Assembly: GCF_000143535.2 (NCBI RefSeq)
Contig: NC_037311.1
Location: 2,976,001-3,040,000, forward strand
Length of the DNA stretch: 64,000 bases
Reading direction: 5' to 3'
Source of the DNA: Botrytis cinerea B05.10
Lineage: Eukaryota > Ascomycota > Leotiomycetes > Helotiales > Sclerotiniaceae
The notes under the pieces were generated by a model, which saw only the letters and a program-made list of their open reading frames with translations, had not been told where the DNA came from and made no database searches. This document shows, piece after piece, positions 1 through 12,807 of the stretch. The position numbers and the translations under genes are program-made. Position 1 is the stretch's first letter, and the number at the start of each line of letters is the position of its first letter.

Positions 1-2020
1 ATGTCTAACTCAAGTTCCTCCGATGCCGAGTTGATGTATTCAACGACTGGAATGGATCTGGCCAAGATTGAACCCGACGGCAATGATGCTTCATCCTCAG
101 ATGCCCTAGGATTACAAGTGGCCTTCGCCAGCCCTATCGAGCAACAGGCACCATGTTATTTCATGTCAAATTTCGTCATTATACCACAAAGCGGACAAGC
201 ACGAGGCTCGTTTGACTGGGTATTGCCATTAATCAAGACGGAAGCTTCTGACTCGGCGTTGTCACTTTCCTTCCAAGCTGTGGCTATGGCTTCTTTAGCA
301 AACAGACCAAATGCAAGAGGAAGCAATTTAATGCATTTAGCTATTGAGAATTACGCCAAGGCCTTGAAGGTTGTTAATTTGGCGCTACAAAATTCAGTAC
401 AACAAAAAGCCGATCAGACGTTAGCTTCGATTATATTACTGGGATTCTTCGAAACCATCACTCAAGAGAAAGCGAGTATCACGGCTTGGGGATCGCATAT
501 CGATGGAGCTGTACAAATAGTGAAGATGAGAGGCAAAAAACAGTTAAGGACGAAAGTCGGTGTTGCTTTATTTCAAACTGTTCGCGGACAAATGGTACGC
601 TAGTTGCCCCTCTTCTTAATGGCTTTGATACTAATATGCACTTAGCTTGTCAACTGTCTATCTTCATCCAAAACCCCCATGCTAGGCGCCGACTGGTGGT
701 GCGCTGATGCTCAGAAAGATGAAGGGGCTGCCTTTGTGAACAGATTAAACCTTCAAGTAGCCGAACTGCGTGGTGATCTGAACAGAATTCTAATGTCACA
801 TCCCCGGTCACCGGAGACTACCGAATTGGTGAATGAGATTATGCATCGTGCTCTAGAACTAGAGCAAGAGTATCAAAGATGGGAAGAAACGCAAACAAAA
901 CAAACGGTAGCATGGGTAGATAATATTCCTGGGGGTGATATTACAAAAGCCGATGTATGTCCTGGACGAGTTGACCTTTACGCCGATGTGTTTGTCTGCT
1001 CATCATGGAATTTCTCCCGCGTATCAAGGATATTCATCGCTGCAATAATCATCCGTTGTGCAGCATGGACATGCTATCCCGTCGACTACCGAACCACGCC
1101 GGAGTACGCGCAAATGTCGAGGTTGGGTCAGGAAATGATTTCTGATATTATTGCTTCTGTTCCTTTTATGTTTGGGTGGCATTTAGATGCCGAGGGAAGA
1201 TTGAAACCGGGAGATCCGATGAGTGGCAACGATGCTACTGGTGTTAAGGCATTGGGAGGGGTTTATACAATCTGGCCGCTGTTATCAGTTAGCTGTAGTG
1301 ATTTTACGACGGATTCGCAGAGATTGTGGGTTAAGGGGCGATTCAAATTCATTTCGGAAGTCATGGGCTTAAATCAGGCGAAGGTTGTTAGTTGTGTAAG
1401 TTCTTTCTTTCCTCTTACTCTCTCACCCTACCATCTTTCCATTGCGTATGTACCACAGGCATACAAAAATCAATACTAACACACAATAGCTCCAACTCCG
1501 TCTTCCATCCATGATCGTCCGTCGCGATAACATGGGCTACGCACCACCGAACGCGACAAACTCTGTTAGACCTCCAGGTAATCCGGCAATTATGCCCACG
1601 CTCCCCCCTTCCATTTCGGCACTCAATTTTCAACAACGAGAAGCTATGAAGAGGGAAATGTGGGAAAGGGAACGGAAGGCTGCGATAGAGAAGGCGAGAG
1701 AGGAACAGCAGCAGCAGCAGCAACAACAAAAACAAGAACAAGAACAACAACATTTGGGGAGAGGCGTGCTGGAGACTAGTAGTGGAAATGTAGGGGGAGT
1801 GGGGTTAAATGGGATAGGAGCAATGAATGGAAATGGGTTGAGTAGTAGTGTCATGCTTCAATATCAACAGAGTAAATATGGGTTGGGCTTGAATGGGAAT
1901 GGGGCCGGAAATTCAAATGCGATGCAGAAAACAGGAGATTTGGGTTGGAAAATTAGTAATGAGCAGGGAAAGAAATACGCGTGGTTGGAGGGATTGGGAT
2001 GGTGGGAGACGACGGTTTGA
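1..2020 (+). CDS. Fungal-specific transcription factor, C-terminal part (5' end cut by window)
   Basis: Three exons join in phase: 1-594, 646-1395 and 1490-2020. The introns are 595-645 (branch TACTAAT, acceptor TTAG) and 1396-1489 (donor GTAAG, branch ATACTAAC, acceptor ATAG). The product resembles the regulatory half of Zn2Cys6 regulators of the Fungal_trans_2 type: an early segment with the CYFMSNFV pattern, then a run of helices ending in a long tail. The tail has a charged helix and a polyglutamine tract (about 1706-1752), then Gly/Asn-rich sequence. No Zn2Cys6 cysteine cluster is visible, so the DNA-binding part is presumably upstream of base 1 and the ATG at base 1 is probably internal. 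What looks like three broken reading frames is explained by introns; I see no sign of a pseudogene. The target genes are unknown. Confidence 0.7.
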
Positions 2021-3975
2021 TGGGAGGATTTGGGTAGAGCGAGGCTTTGAATAGGGGTGGTTTTTTTTGGAGGTGCTTGGTACTATGTTTTGTAATGGAG
2101 CTGGGGTGGGAATGGGAATGGGATGGTTTTGGAATGGGATGGGATGGAAGGGTATGGAGCGTACTGGTTGGTTGAGTTTGGATTTGAATTTTGGTCACGG
2201 AAAGGAAAGGAAAGGAGAGGCAAGGAGAGGCAAGGAAGGGAATGGAAAGGAATGGTCCTCGGGAAAGGCGTATACTGTTGTTCACTCTTGTACATCTTGT
2301 ACATCTCTGTCTATAACTCTACATCTACAAGTCAGCCCGCAAGAAGAAGAAAAAACTCGGGGTGGGATGGGTGTGTTTTGGTGTTTATGGTGTTAGCATA
2401 GGGTAGGGAAGGGCTTGGATTTGTTATATATATATAGGTAAAATGCATATACAGTATCTTATCTTATATTATATAGATACTCGAGAGGAAGGAAGGAAGG
2501 GGGTGTTGTGAATAAAGGATTATAATCATCGCAAATAAAATCAAGAAATCTTATTCCTTTCTACTCCGCATCGTGACATGTATAGTTTATGGCAAGGAGA
2601 GATGAGATGTCGAGGTGTTGTACTGTACTTTCTCTTGGAGATGGGATAGAATGGAACCCGAACATGTTTTGTGAAAGGGAGATCTAGAGAGAGAGAGAGA
2701 GAAGAAAGGAGGGAGGCAAGGAAGGAAGGAAGGAGATACGGGGGTGAATAGGTAGGTAGGTATTTAGGCAAGAAAAGAAAAGAACAGAAAAGAAGTGTGT
2801 TTTGATATTGGGAGATTTATTTGATGTATATTCTGTAGGAGTAGTAGTGGGAGGAAGAGGAGGAGTATTAATGGATTAGGTTAAGGTTTAAGCAAGTGTA
2901 GTATTCAGACCACATCAGAATGGTGCATTGCTTGGATATCGATCGGTATCAGAGTAGGTAGATGTGTATATGAGGCCAATTTAAAGAAGATTATGAAATA
3001 ACCATATTTATTAGAGGGTTTAAAAGTTGGCAAGCTTTTCTTTGGTCATCTGATTAGAAATAGAATTTCTCAAAACGCTGTGAATGATCAATCTAGTTGG
3101 AATGTTACGAATGATCTCGTGTTGAAGAAGCATTATCCTTTAATTCTGTGTATCTACTTCTCAACTTTTACGTGAAGAAACGAGGAGGATGCGGGATTCT
3201 GATTTGAGAATGAAAATGTAATTGGTATAGCTTTGCTATATATCTAGTATCATAAGCCTTTCGTGAAGAAGGTTCATGAATTTGAGTTTAAGATGACCTA
3301 GTAAATACTCGTACGTGTGTCGTCGTAAAACCAGTAATCGTGGGCCGATGAAGAGAGCTAGAGATGAAATAAAATAAAGTACCAGATGAAAATCTCAATG
3401 AAAATGAAAATATCTGATCAACGCCCATCTGTTCCCTAAATCCAACTTTTGCGCAATCACAAGTGATGGTGTTCTGGAACTCTAGATGACCTCCTCTTTC
3501 AATCCAGCCTGGCAACCAGAGTTGGAAGATGAATGAGTACTGTAGAATGAGTACTGTAAATCTGTAATATAAAAATATCGATGAATGCCCCATCCATCGA
3601 TCCTTTCCCAAGATTCCATGCTCTGCGCAACCGAAAATACTAGCGACTGTGTTGATTTCACCACAGAGGATATTCTCTGGTCTGGTTGAAAGGGAACTTG
3701 GTAACGAGAAACTTGAGAACGAGAACAGTAATACAAAATGTGAAGAAATAGATTTGGGTCTTAGCGAGATTTGCGCAGAAGAACGTTTTAGTTTATCTGC
3801 TGGATGAGGAGCGCGAATATCTGAAGGGCGAAATGGAAAAATTAGTTATTTTCTGAGAGCATGTTGTTTGGAAGGAAGACGGGAACAGCAAGAGGAGAAC
3901 TGGAAACATAATTTCCATAATCCTTCCATACACTCTTCCCTCATTCTCTTGGCGCATTCAAAGCAGAGGCCAAAC
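2021..3975. other. Intergenic, low complexity; no gene seen
   Basis: Purine-rich simple sequence follows the transcription factor gene: GGAATGG and GGAAAGG/GGCAAGG runs at about 2100-2260, a GA run near 2682-2702 and a TATATATA patch near 2426. A perfect 14-base tandem duplication (GAATGAGTACTGTA) lies at 3531-3558. Open frames here are short, with biased composition and no family resemblance. Both flanking genes end here, so it should hold their 3' ends. Confidence 0.6.
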
Positions 3976-4308
3976 TTACGGTTTCCTAGATTCCACTTTC
4001 TCACCATTTCCATTCTCCTTGGGACTATTCCATCCCAATCTTGATCGATACGCAGGCCATTCACTTAAATTCCAAGCCTTGACCAAGAAGCCTTGGGTTC
4101 TGTCCACATAATTTTCATTCTTCAACTCTTTAACTCCGACTTTGACGCCATCTTTGGTGAACGAAACATTCTTGGAGGCCATTTTGTCCGAGGCAGATTT
4201 CGACACTTGTTGCGTGACGAGGTAGACCTGGTAGCCGACGAATGCGAATGCGGCGAGGATGACGAGGAAGATGACGAGAGGGAGAAGCTTGCTGTTGGTT
4301 GGGAGCAT
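3976..4308 (-). CDS. Small single-pass membrane protein, conserved-looking, unknown function
   Basis: A 110-residue protein starting MLPTNSK at 4308. It has one hydrophobic helix (about residues 8-29) followed by a soluble tail containing KNVSFTKDGVKVGVKE and a WNLSEWPAY motif. I associate this pattern with a small conserved fungal membrane protein of unknown role. A second start is possible: an upstream exon 4538-4486 (MAWGSSS followed by a proline run) with donor GTATG at 4485 joins in phase to an acceptor at 4293-4292, replacing the first five residues and keeping the membrane helix. At the 3' end the stop lies inside a GTAAGT donor-like sequence, so a further exon with a slightly different C-terminus cannot be excluded. 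Confidence 0.6.
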   Translation of the reverse strand: MLPTNSKLLPLVIFLVILAAFAFVGYQVYLVTQQVSKSASDKMASKNVSFTKDGVKVGVKELKNENYVDRTQGFLVKAWNLSEWPAYRSRLGWNSPKENGNGEKVESRKP

Positions 4309-4538
4309 GGTTAGCTATTGTTTTGGGGGGGTTTGACGCTCTACATGTTTTATTTTTGGATTGTCTTGTTTCTTGAAGATAGAGAATAGAGAGGAGCAGG
4401 TAAGGAGAAGAGTGGCTGGTATATGTGACAAAGCTCCCAAGCTCGTACAAGAGACAAAGAAATAACTGGCAACAGCTGGACATACCTTAAAGCAGAGCGG
4501 GGTGGTGGAGGGGGCTTTGATGAAGATCCCCAGGCCAT

Positions 4539-5480
4539 TGTTTTTTTATTTGAAGAGGATAAGATGGATTTATTATTATTATGGGTATACAATGAACAAA
4601 CCTTTGTGTTTGTCTTTCAAATGGAGAATGTAGATTCGAACCACAAAATAGGATGTTGGAGAAGTATATGTATGTGCCGGTAGATGATAAGTCTCAGATT
4701 GGAGGGCTGGAGGTTGTGTTATTATTAATTTAGGATGTTTATCCTGGTAAAACGCAATCTAGAGAGGGATTTTGGGGATTTTAGGGATTTTAGGGATTCT
4801 CTAATTAGAGATTTAGAGATTGCGCAGTCAGCACAGCCCGAACAGTCACTCTCCACCCACGGTAAGGCTATGTATGTACTCTGTAAGGCTTTGCAAGGCT
4901 GTGCTTGTGCCTTGTGCTATGCATGTCTGCATGTTTATAAAAATACATAGCACGTGATGCTGCGGGACAGGATAATTTGGGCGAGGGCACTTTTGGTGGG
5001 CCACCAGGTCTGGGTGAGATGTTGGTCGGTTCACCAGGTCGGTGGGCGTGAATGATGAAAGCCGAAAGGCCAGGATTCCTTTCAGAGAGCGAGTGCTGTG
5101 GAATCTCAACCAAATTCACATTAATCCATTTCCCATACAAACTTCAACTCAATTCAATTCAGTGTCATGAATGAATTGATTATAATCTTCGAATCCTCTC
5201 TTATTGTCTGAATCTACCCCTTGACTTTGGGACAATCTGTTCGGATCTCATCCGCCTAGGAAGTGCCTTCTTAGCAACGTGTTCCTTGAGACTATCAACT
5301 ATCGTAGATCTATCCAAGAATTCTAAGCTTGGGTATTGACTTGACACTTTCCATACTCGACCTACCCCTCGAACAGGACAACATCAAGCTTCCAAGGGCG
5401 ACCACCAATTTTCTTGCGCCACTACACCCACATTTTAAATCTCGGAATCGCTGCCCCAGAGAATTAAAACAATAGCAAAT
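4539..5480. other. Divergent promoter region of the small membrane protein and SEC24
   Basis: No gene seen. It contains an unusual structured element at 4753-4824 (8-bp inverted repeat enclosing GGGATTTT direct repeats and a 14-bp palindrome) and a CACGTG E-box at 4951-4956. The part nearest 5480 is pyrimidine-rich and probably the SEC24 5' leader. Confidence 0.55.
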
Positions 5481-8391
5481 ATGGCGGCACCACAAGATGG
5501 GTATCCAGGCCAAGCTTATCCCCCTCAAGACCCATACGCACAGCAAAGTCCCGCGCAACCCGGCTATGAACAACCGGTAACTTCTCCTACACAACAAGCT
5601 GGACCACCAGGAGCAGATGCCGGAAAGAAGAAGAAGAGGGGTTATGCGACACAAGCTTATGATTTTGGTCAAGGTGCAAATTCAGCATTAGGAGGACAAA
5701 CACATGGCGGTGCTCAATTTCAACCCGCACAAGCACCTGCTGCATATGGCGGATATCAAGCTCAACCAGATCCTGCTGCTGCATATGGAGCTCCACAAGC
5801 CGGCATGGTTGGCGCTCCTCAAGGCGGTTTCTCTCAACCGCAATATGGCGGCGGTGTGGGAGGTTATCAACCTCCTGATGCTGGATATCCTGGTCCAGGC
5901 ACACCTGTCACTCCTGGTGTAGCGGGAATTACTCAAGGAATGGGGCAGATGGGAATGGGTGGACCGCAACAACCTATTGCGGCTCAAGCTCGTCCTGGTG
6001 GTGCTCCAGCCCAGGTTGCTTTGAATCAGCTTTATCCTACAGACCTCACCAACCAACCTTTCAATGTCGCAGAGCTGGATTTACCCCCTCCTCCAATTGT
6101 TTTGCCTGCAAATGTAAGTTTGAATGTCTATTTTATGGAATCCTATGCTAATGCTTAAATAGTCAAGTGTTACCCCTTCCCCGAATGCGAACTGCCCACC
6201 AAAATATGTTAGATCCACTTTGAATGCGGTTCCTACGACCAATTCTCTCCTCAAGAAATCGAAACTTCCTTTCGCATTAGTTATACAGCCATATACTTCA
6301 TTACACGATGTTGACGATCCAGTACCAGTTGTTCAAGACCAAGTCATTTCACGTTGTAGAAGATGTCGTTCATACATCAACCCATATGTTTCATTCCTCG
6401 ACCATGGCCACAGATGGAGGTGTAATATGTGTAACCTCACAAACGATGTTCCACAAGCTTTCGATTGGGATGCAGCTGCACAACAAAGTGTTGACCGATG
6501 GCAACGACCGGAGCTGAACCACGCAGTTGTGGAATTTGTCGCACCACAAGAATATATGGTTAGACCTCCACAACCACTTGTCTATCTCTTCTTGTTCGAT
6601 GTCAGTTTTGCTTCTGTATCTTGTGGCTTGTTGGCTACTAGTGCCAGAACTATTCTCGACAGTCTCAACAGGATACCAAATGCGGATCGAAGAACAAGAG
6701 TTGGATTCATGGCTGTAGACTCCAGCTTACACTACTTCCAAGTCCCAAAAGATACGGAAGAGAATGGAGAGACAAATATGCTTGTTGTTAGTGATCTGGA
6801 GGAGCCTTTCCTTCCAGTTCCTCAAGAGCTATTGGTACCATTGTCTGAGTGCAGATTGAATGTAGAGAAATTCCTCATGACTCTTCCTCAAATGTTCCAG
6901 ACCAACACAAACAATGGATCATGTATGGGTTCAGCTCTCCGTGCTGGTCACAAACTTATCTCTCCTCTTGGTGGAAAGATTGTTGTAATCACTGCTTCGT
7001 TACCCAATGTTGGATTTGGCAAATTAGAGATGCGTGAGGATAAAAAGTTACTGGGAACCTCAAAGGAGAGTGGTCTATTGCAAACAGCCAACAGTTTCTA
7101 CAAGAGTTTTGCAGTCGAATGTTCAAAGAATCAAGTTTCCATCGATATGTTCTTATTCTCATCACAATATCAGGATGTTGCTTCTCTCAGCAACCTTCCA
7201 AGATATACTGGTGGACAAACCTATTTCTACCCTGGGTGGAATGCTGGAAGAAGCGAAGACGCTATCAAATTCGCTACCGAGTTCAGTGATTATCTATCTG
7301 CTGAGATTGGTCTTGAGGCAGTGTTACGTGTTCGTGCTACTACTGGTCTCCGAATGAGCACTTTCTACGGTAACTTCTTCAACCGAAGTTCGGATCTCTG
7401 TGCCTTCCCAGCCTTCCCTCGCGATCAAAGCTATGTTGTCGAAGTTGCTATCGATGAGTCCCTCACCAAGAACTTTGTTTGCATGCAAACGGCCGTCTTG
7501 CACACTACAAGTAACGGAGAACGTCGTATTAGGGTTATGACTTTGTCGTTGCCTACAACAACTAACCTTCAAGATGTTTATGCTTCTGCTGATCAATGCG
7601 CAATTACTACTTACTTCAGTCATAAGGCCGTTGAGCGTGCATTGAGTGGTGGACTGGAGCCTGCACGTGAAGCTCTCCAATCTAAATTGATTGAGCTTCT
7701 CCAAACATTCAAGAAAGAACTTGCAGGTGGAAATATGGGTGGCGGCGGACTTCAATTCCCTGCTAACCTTCGTGGATTACCAGTTCTATTCCTTGGTCTC
7801 ATCAAGAATGTTGGACTTCGAAAATCGGCTCAAATTCCTTCGGATCTGAGATCTGCGGCTCTTTGCCAATTATCTACACTTCCTCTTCCACTCTTGATGC
7901 AATACATCTATCCACGTCTGTACTCATTACATGATATGCCCGATAATGCTGGTATCCCCGATCCAGAAACAAATCAAATCGTCCTTCCTCCACCAATGAA
8001 TCTTTCATCGGAACGTCTCGTCCCATTCGGTCTCTATCTCATTGATGACGGCCAAACACAATTCCTTTGGGTCGGACGCGACGCTGTTCCTCAATTGTTA
8101 GCTGATGTATTTGATATTTCGGATCGCTCGAAACTAAAGGTTGGGAAAGCGACACTACCGGAATTGGATAATGATTTCAGTGAGAGGGTTAGAAATGTGT
8201 TCCAGAAAGCCAGAGATTATAGGAGTAGAGGTGTTGGTAGTATTGTCGTGCCGCATTTGTATGTGGTGAGAGAAGACGGCGAACCGTCTTTGAAATTGTG
8301 GGCGCAGACGCTGTTGGTAGAGGATAGGGCGGATCAGGGAATGAGCTTTCAGCAGTGGATGGGAATGATGAGGGAGAAGGTTAGCTCTTAG
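5481..8391 (+). CDS. SEC24: COPII coat cargo-adaptor subunit Sec24
   Basis: Two exons, 5481-6113 and 6163-8391, joined in phase across a 49-nt intron (GTAAGT donor, GCTAAT branch, ATAG acceptor), give 953 residues, a normal length for fungal Sec24. The protein has a Pro/Gln/Gly-rich disordered N-terminus (to about residue 190). It then has the Sec23/24 zinc finger with two CxxC pairs (C276/C279 and C298/C301), the trunk domain beginning near [10 protein letters not shown], a beta-sandwich, an all-helical region and a C-terminal gelsolin-like domain. In the COPII coat Sec24 pairs with Sec23 and selects cargo at ER exit sites. The N-terminal exon is much richer in simple Gly/Gln/Pro sequence than the rest. 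Family assignment is very secure. Confidence 0.97.
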
Positions 8392-9237
8392 ATTCAGAGT
8401 TTGGAGAGTTGGAAATGAGGTGGGAGAGGTGGGGAAATGGAATTCAGGACGGAATGACTGGATGTATGGCTGAATGGGTGGAAAGAGAATGGTGCGAGAA
8501 AAAAAAAGGATGATCAAGGAAGGAGGGAGAAAGTAAGAGGATCCGGATGATGTATACATGGATGAATTGATGTGATGATAGATGGAGAGAAAGTCTTAAT
8601 TTTTTACGTAGAGACTTTTCCTCTCCCTCTCTTTCTTTCTTACTTGCTTGCTTACTTGCCTAAAGTTACCTACCATCTTCTGATTAGGTTCGTGACATGT
8701 ATAAGTTGGGTTGAGACTTGGGATCGATTTTTTTTGGGTCGATCAAATGATTCATTGCAATTCTTTTAAATCAAAAATGAGAAAGAATTTTTACATTACT
8801 CGTGGTTTTTTGTTATTTTTTTTTAATAAAAAAAATGCACGTTTGCTCTTTGTGTGTGGATTTCGATGTGTAGATTTCGATTCTGCAGTTCTAATGATGA
8901 TTATGATCTCTTTTCTTTTCATTCCTCTCATGTTTTTCTTCCATTTATCTATCTATGCTTGCATGCATGTGTGCATACATGTATGCTGTCAGCATGTATG
9001 TATGTATTTGTTTCCCATTTTCTTATATTCCCAGCACCCATCCATCCATCCATCCATTCCTCCATCCATGCATGTTCCAATTCAATTTGATATATGAATC
9101 AAGTCATCAATCATAAGCAAGCAAATATTAACGCCGTCCATCCATGCTATCAAGGAAAGTATGTCCGGTTCCATCAAAAGATCTTCCTCTCTCCTCTCTT
9201 GTAGTACTCCCTTTCCATTCTATCCCAAGCCCCAAAT
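8392..9237. other. Convergent 3' intergenic region SEC24/TPS1
   Basis: Holds the 3' ends of two converging genes. It contains CTTTCTTT/CTTGCTTG pyrimidine repeats near 8630-8660, poly-T/poly-A patches at about 8805-8835 and a CATC tetranucleotide repeat at about 9040-9070. No coding sequence is supported. Confidence 0.55.
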
Positions 9238-10927
9238 CTAATCATCGAATTCACCCGGTTCCAATCTCCCCTCCTCTCTTTGTTCTCCAAGATTGAATTG
9301 TTGAACCCCCTCTACCAAGTCTGGCATCTTGTCTACCGTTCCCTTACTGTTTGATTTTTTCGCCGCGTGTTCACTAATCCTCTGCAACTCGCTTACGAAA
9401 CTTTCTCCCCACCATGAACTGGTATATTTGAATACATATTTCTCCAATTTCTTGAAATTGATTTCTCTTTGTTCTGGAGACATTGTGACGGCATCATGGA
9501 TAGCATCTGCAAGTTCTTCCGTATTCCATGGGTTAACAATGAGAGCACCATTGAGGGATTGAGCCGCGCCTGTGAACTCAGAGAGGATCATTACACCGTG
9601 ACGCTTACGTTGTGTGGCGATGTATTCATAAGAGACGAGATTCATGCCATCACGAGTACTGGATACGAGACAGGCGTCTGAAACGGCGTAGAGAGCGGTG
9701 AGTTCATCGAAATTGACAGATTGGTGGAGGAAATGAATGGGCATGAATTCAACAGTACCAAAGCGACCGTTAATGCGACCGACAAGTTCGTTGACGACAG
9801 CGCGAAGATTTTGATATTCTTCGACATCTTGACGAGAAGGAACAGCGACTTGGACAAGGACTACCTTGCCAATCCACTCGGGATGTTCTGTGAGGAAGAC
9901 TTCAAGGGCGTGTAATTTTTGAGGGACACCTTTGATATAATCTAATCTGTCAACTCCAACAATGAGTTTAACACCTTCGAATTTGCGCTCTAATTGAGCA
10001 ATGCGCTCTTCGACTTTTGGCTTTTTGAGAGTTTCGATGAACTTTTCGGGGTCGATACCGATGGGGAAAGCAGCTACTGTGACATATTTACCACGGAATT
10101 CGACACCATTAGGTGTTGTTTGTGTTTCCCTATACGTTGTTAGTTGGAGTTTGTAAAGAGGGGAATTTCTACTTACAAAATTCTAGAGCAACTGCTAAGG
10201 AAATGTCTAGCATAATCATATGTGTGGAAACCGATCAAGTCGCAATGAAGGACACTCAACAACAAAGATTCTCTAACCGGTAAGATTCTGTAGATCTCAC
10301 TGGAAGGGAAAGGTGTATGAAGGAAGAATCCAATCTTGACATTCTTCTTGCTCGTGCCGATTTCATCGCGCAACATCTCTGGAAGAAGCATGAGATGGTA
10401 ATCGTGGACCCAAATTAAATCACCATCTTGTACATCCTTCGCAATCGTTTTTGCGAACAATCTGTTGACCTCCTTGTATGCCATCCATTGTGACTCGTCG
10501 AATGTAATCTCTCCTGGGTGGTAATGGAATAGAGGCCAAAGGATAGAATCTATGAATGCTGTTAGTACCTGCAGATGTGATGGCAAATGTAACCGAGCAG
10601 AGTTGGCAGAAAACACATACTAGAGAATCCGTTGTAATGCTTATCGGCCAATTCATCATCGACGAAAACTGGATGGGCACCATGTTCATCCTTCAATCTC
10701 TTGACCAAAGGTTTTGCTTCAGCATCTGGCACTTCCAAACCTGGCCATCCATACCACTGAAATGTAGTCGTCTTTGCCAATCCACTCAAGCCCGTTACCA
10801 ATCCGCCCGAGGAACCAGTGAAATCATATTGGCCATCCTCAGTTCGTTTAATCGTGATGGGTAATCTGTTCGATACTAGAAGCAATCTGCTAGAAGCCTT
10901 GGGCTCCTCGCCAGCTACAGAAGGCAT
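9238..10927 (-). CDS. TPS1: alpha,alpha-Trehalose-phosphate synthase (UDP-forming)
   Basis: Three exons (10927-10621, 10549-10177, 10129-9238) join in phase to 523 residues, typical of fungal Tps1. Introns are 71 and 47 nt with GTATGT/GTAAGT donors and TACTAAC or ACTAAC branches. It is a GT20 glycosyltransferase making trehalose-6-phosphate from UDP-glucose and glucose-6-phosphate in the cytosol. Family signatures are visible: SNRLPITIKR (about 19-28), SSGGLV (39-44), WYGWPG (58-63), HYNGFSNSILWPLFHYH (97-113), WVHDYHLML (149-157), FFLHTPFPSSEIYR (177-190), the donor-site VGVDRLDYIKG (284-294, with conserved Arg288 and Lys293) and RDGMNLVSYEY. There is no phosphatase domain, so this is the synthase alone, not a Tps2-like protein. 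Confidence 0.97.
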
Positions 10928-12807
10928 GCTGTAGGTATTTTCGTTTTATGGCCGTAGGTCGTTGGTACAACGTGCGGCTGATGGCACAAGTAGAACTAGA
11001 ACTAGAACTCGAACTAGAACTGGGCTAGGTCAGATGGTTCGGCTCTTAAGATGAGATAGATCTTCTTTGGATTCTCTTGAGATCTTCAGAGGGAGCTGTC
11101 AAAGAAGTAGATAATGGGGAGCTATGCAAGCGATACACGGGTGTTTCCGGTAAGGCTAAATGGGTAGTATGAGTTGGATAAATATCGCAAAGGTGTGAGT
11201 AGTTTTCTTGTGAGTGGCTTTCTTGTTCGTTGGCAAGCTTGAGCTTGGGGGGGGGTGAATGGTTTCCAATTAGTAGGTAGCTTCAGCAGAAAGAAAAAAA
11301 GGACAAAGATGTCTTCACTGGCGATTACATGAACTTTTCCAACGGTGTAAACTTCTTCAAAAGAGATCGAAGAGAAGGGCAGGAGAGAAAAGTATCTTTT
11401 AATCTGGGAATGTCAGTCTTATGACAGGTTGGTGAGATCTCTCTGGTTATTTTCTGGCTGTCAGGTATTTTTCGTTCCCCGCCAACAGGACCGTGAACAT
11501 GGAAGATTCGCAGGTGGGTGGGCATCAACGATCAAATTAACAACAATTACCTCATCGGCGGAGAGTTTTAGGAGGTTTTCCTCCACCCCTTGCTGGAAGT
11601 CACCGAGAAAGCATTCGAGCAGGTACTACAGAATTCGAAGTGGGCCCTGGGAGGTGAGGATATACTTCATTTCTTACTTGAAATGTACACGGTGGAGGTA
11701 TCTACAGAGGGCTGGAATGTGATATGTGTTTGCACGATGTAGACGGGTGCTCTGTCTGCTAGAAATGTGCCCATGTCCATAGAGAGCGATAAGAAGATGA
11801 TCCTGGTCTGGCCAATTGATCATCAATCAATCAGCATCTACAGTACGACCCCGCAGCGAAGAAGAAAAAAGGCTGACGGAAGAAGACTCGACGTAATCCC
11901 ACGGAGCCCATTGTCAAGGTGACGGGGAGATGGTAATTCGGATTTGCATTTGGATATATGGAGTCGAGATTTGATGATGCTACCTACGAAATACTGAGCA
12001 GCTGCAACAGCAACCTTGCTATTGGTTCACAACGGGAGCAATACCGTCTGCATCAATGAATCAGAGCGGTAGAGGAACAGCAACGTCTAATTGGTTGCTC
12101 ATCGTGCATGAACAGAGAAAGGTCATCCATCCATGCGAACATCATCTCATATTGATCTCACATTCATGATATCCTGCTCGATAGATATTGAGTATATCTT
12201 CATGCATTGCGTGCACCTTCACTCTAGACCTCGCAAGACAGTCTTTACACTCGTCAGCACACATGTACCCCTTGTAAGTTTCCCAAGTAATGGTGATAAC
12301 GGATCCAAACAAAAGAGTCATCAGACGCAGGGTCGCTTTGCGTGGTTCTTCCCACAACATACTCGCATCCAATACTCTTCCCATGCTTCGAGATATCTTG
12401 GACGACTTCCGGGTATATTGGTCGTATCACCTACCGGCATAACTTTGCATTTTCCCATTCCATATCGCAACCATGCCGCAGTGTTGCAGCCGGATAATCA
12501 AATCATGAGGCCTTGCGGTTTCGGTACTAGTTAACTGGTGTGCCTAGGCGTACTGCAACCTCATCATGATATCAATCATGGATTGGTGAAAGAAATACCT
12601 AAGTATCTTATCTATTTCCGCATTCACTTCTGTACAGCTTCCTCCGATGATCTCCCGGCCGATAATGGCTCCAAAAGTGGGCAGATAGATATATGTCTAC
12701 GGTTCAAAGATTCACAGAGTTCGATCAAAGCATTTCGATCTGAGACAGACGAGAAGATACAACACGTCGCACTCGCACTCGGGGAAGAATAACATACCAT
12801 TTGCGCC
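10928..12807. other. Intergenic between TPS1 and the acetyltransferase
   Basis: Presumed TPS1 promoter (upstream is to the right) and acetyltransferase promoter. An imperfect AACTAG hexamer repeat lies at 10992-11022 and a run of nine or more G near 11248. Open frames at 12133-12534 (+) and 12142-12384 (-) overlap each other and resemble no family, so I do not call them. I saw no array of stress-response elements, only an isolated CCCCT at 11586-11590. Confidence 0.5.

Noticed and set aside
1..2020. Transcription factor as a pseudogene split in three frames
   Set aside because: Both breaks coincide with good introns that restore phase and conserved sequence.
4629..4645. tRNA-like T arm on the minus strand (TGTGG TTCGAAT CTACA)
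   Set aside because: The stem pairs and the loop fits a B box, but no matching acceptor stem, D arm or anticodon arm exists in the 70-80 bases 5' of it.
11586..11590. Stress-response element (CCCCT) for TPS1
   Set aside because: A single five-base match 660 bp upstream is expected by chance.
12133..12534. 133-codon open frame on the plus strand
   Set aside because: Overlaps an equally long minus-strand frame, has no domain-like pattern and no promoter signals.
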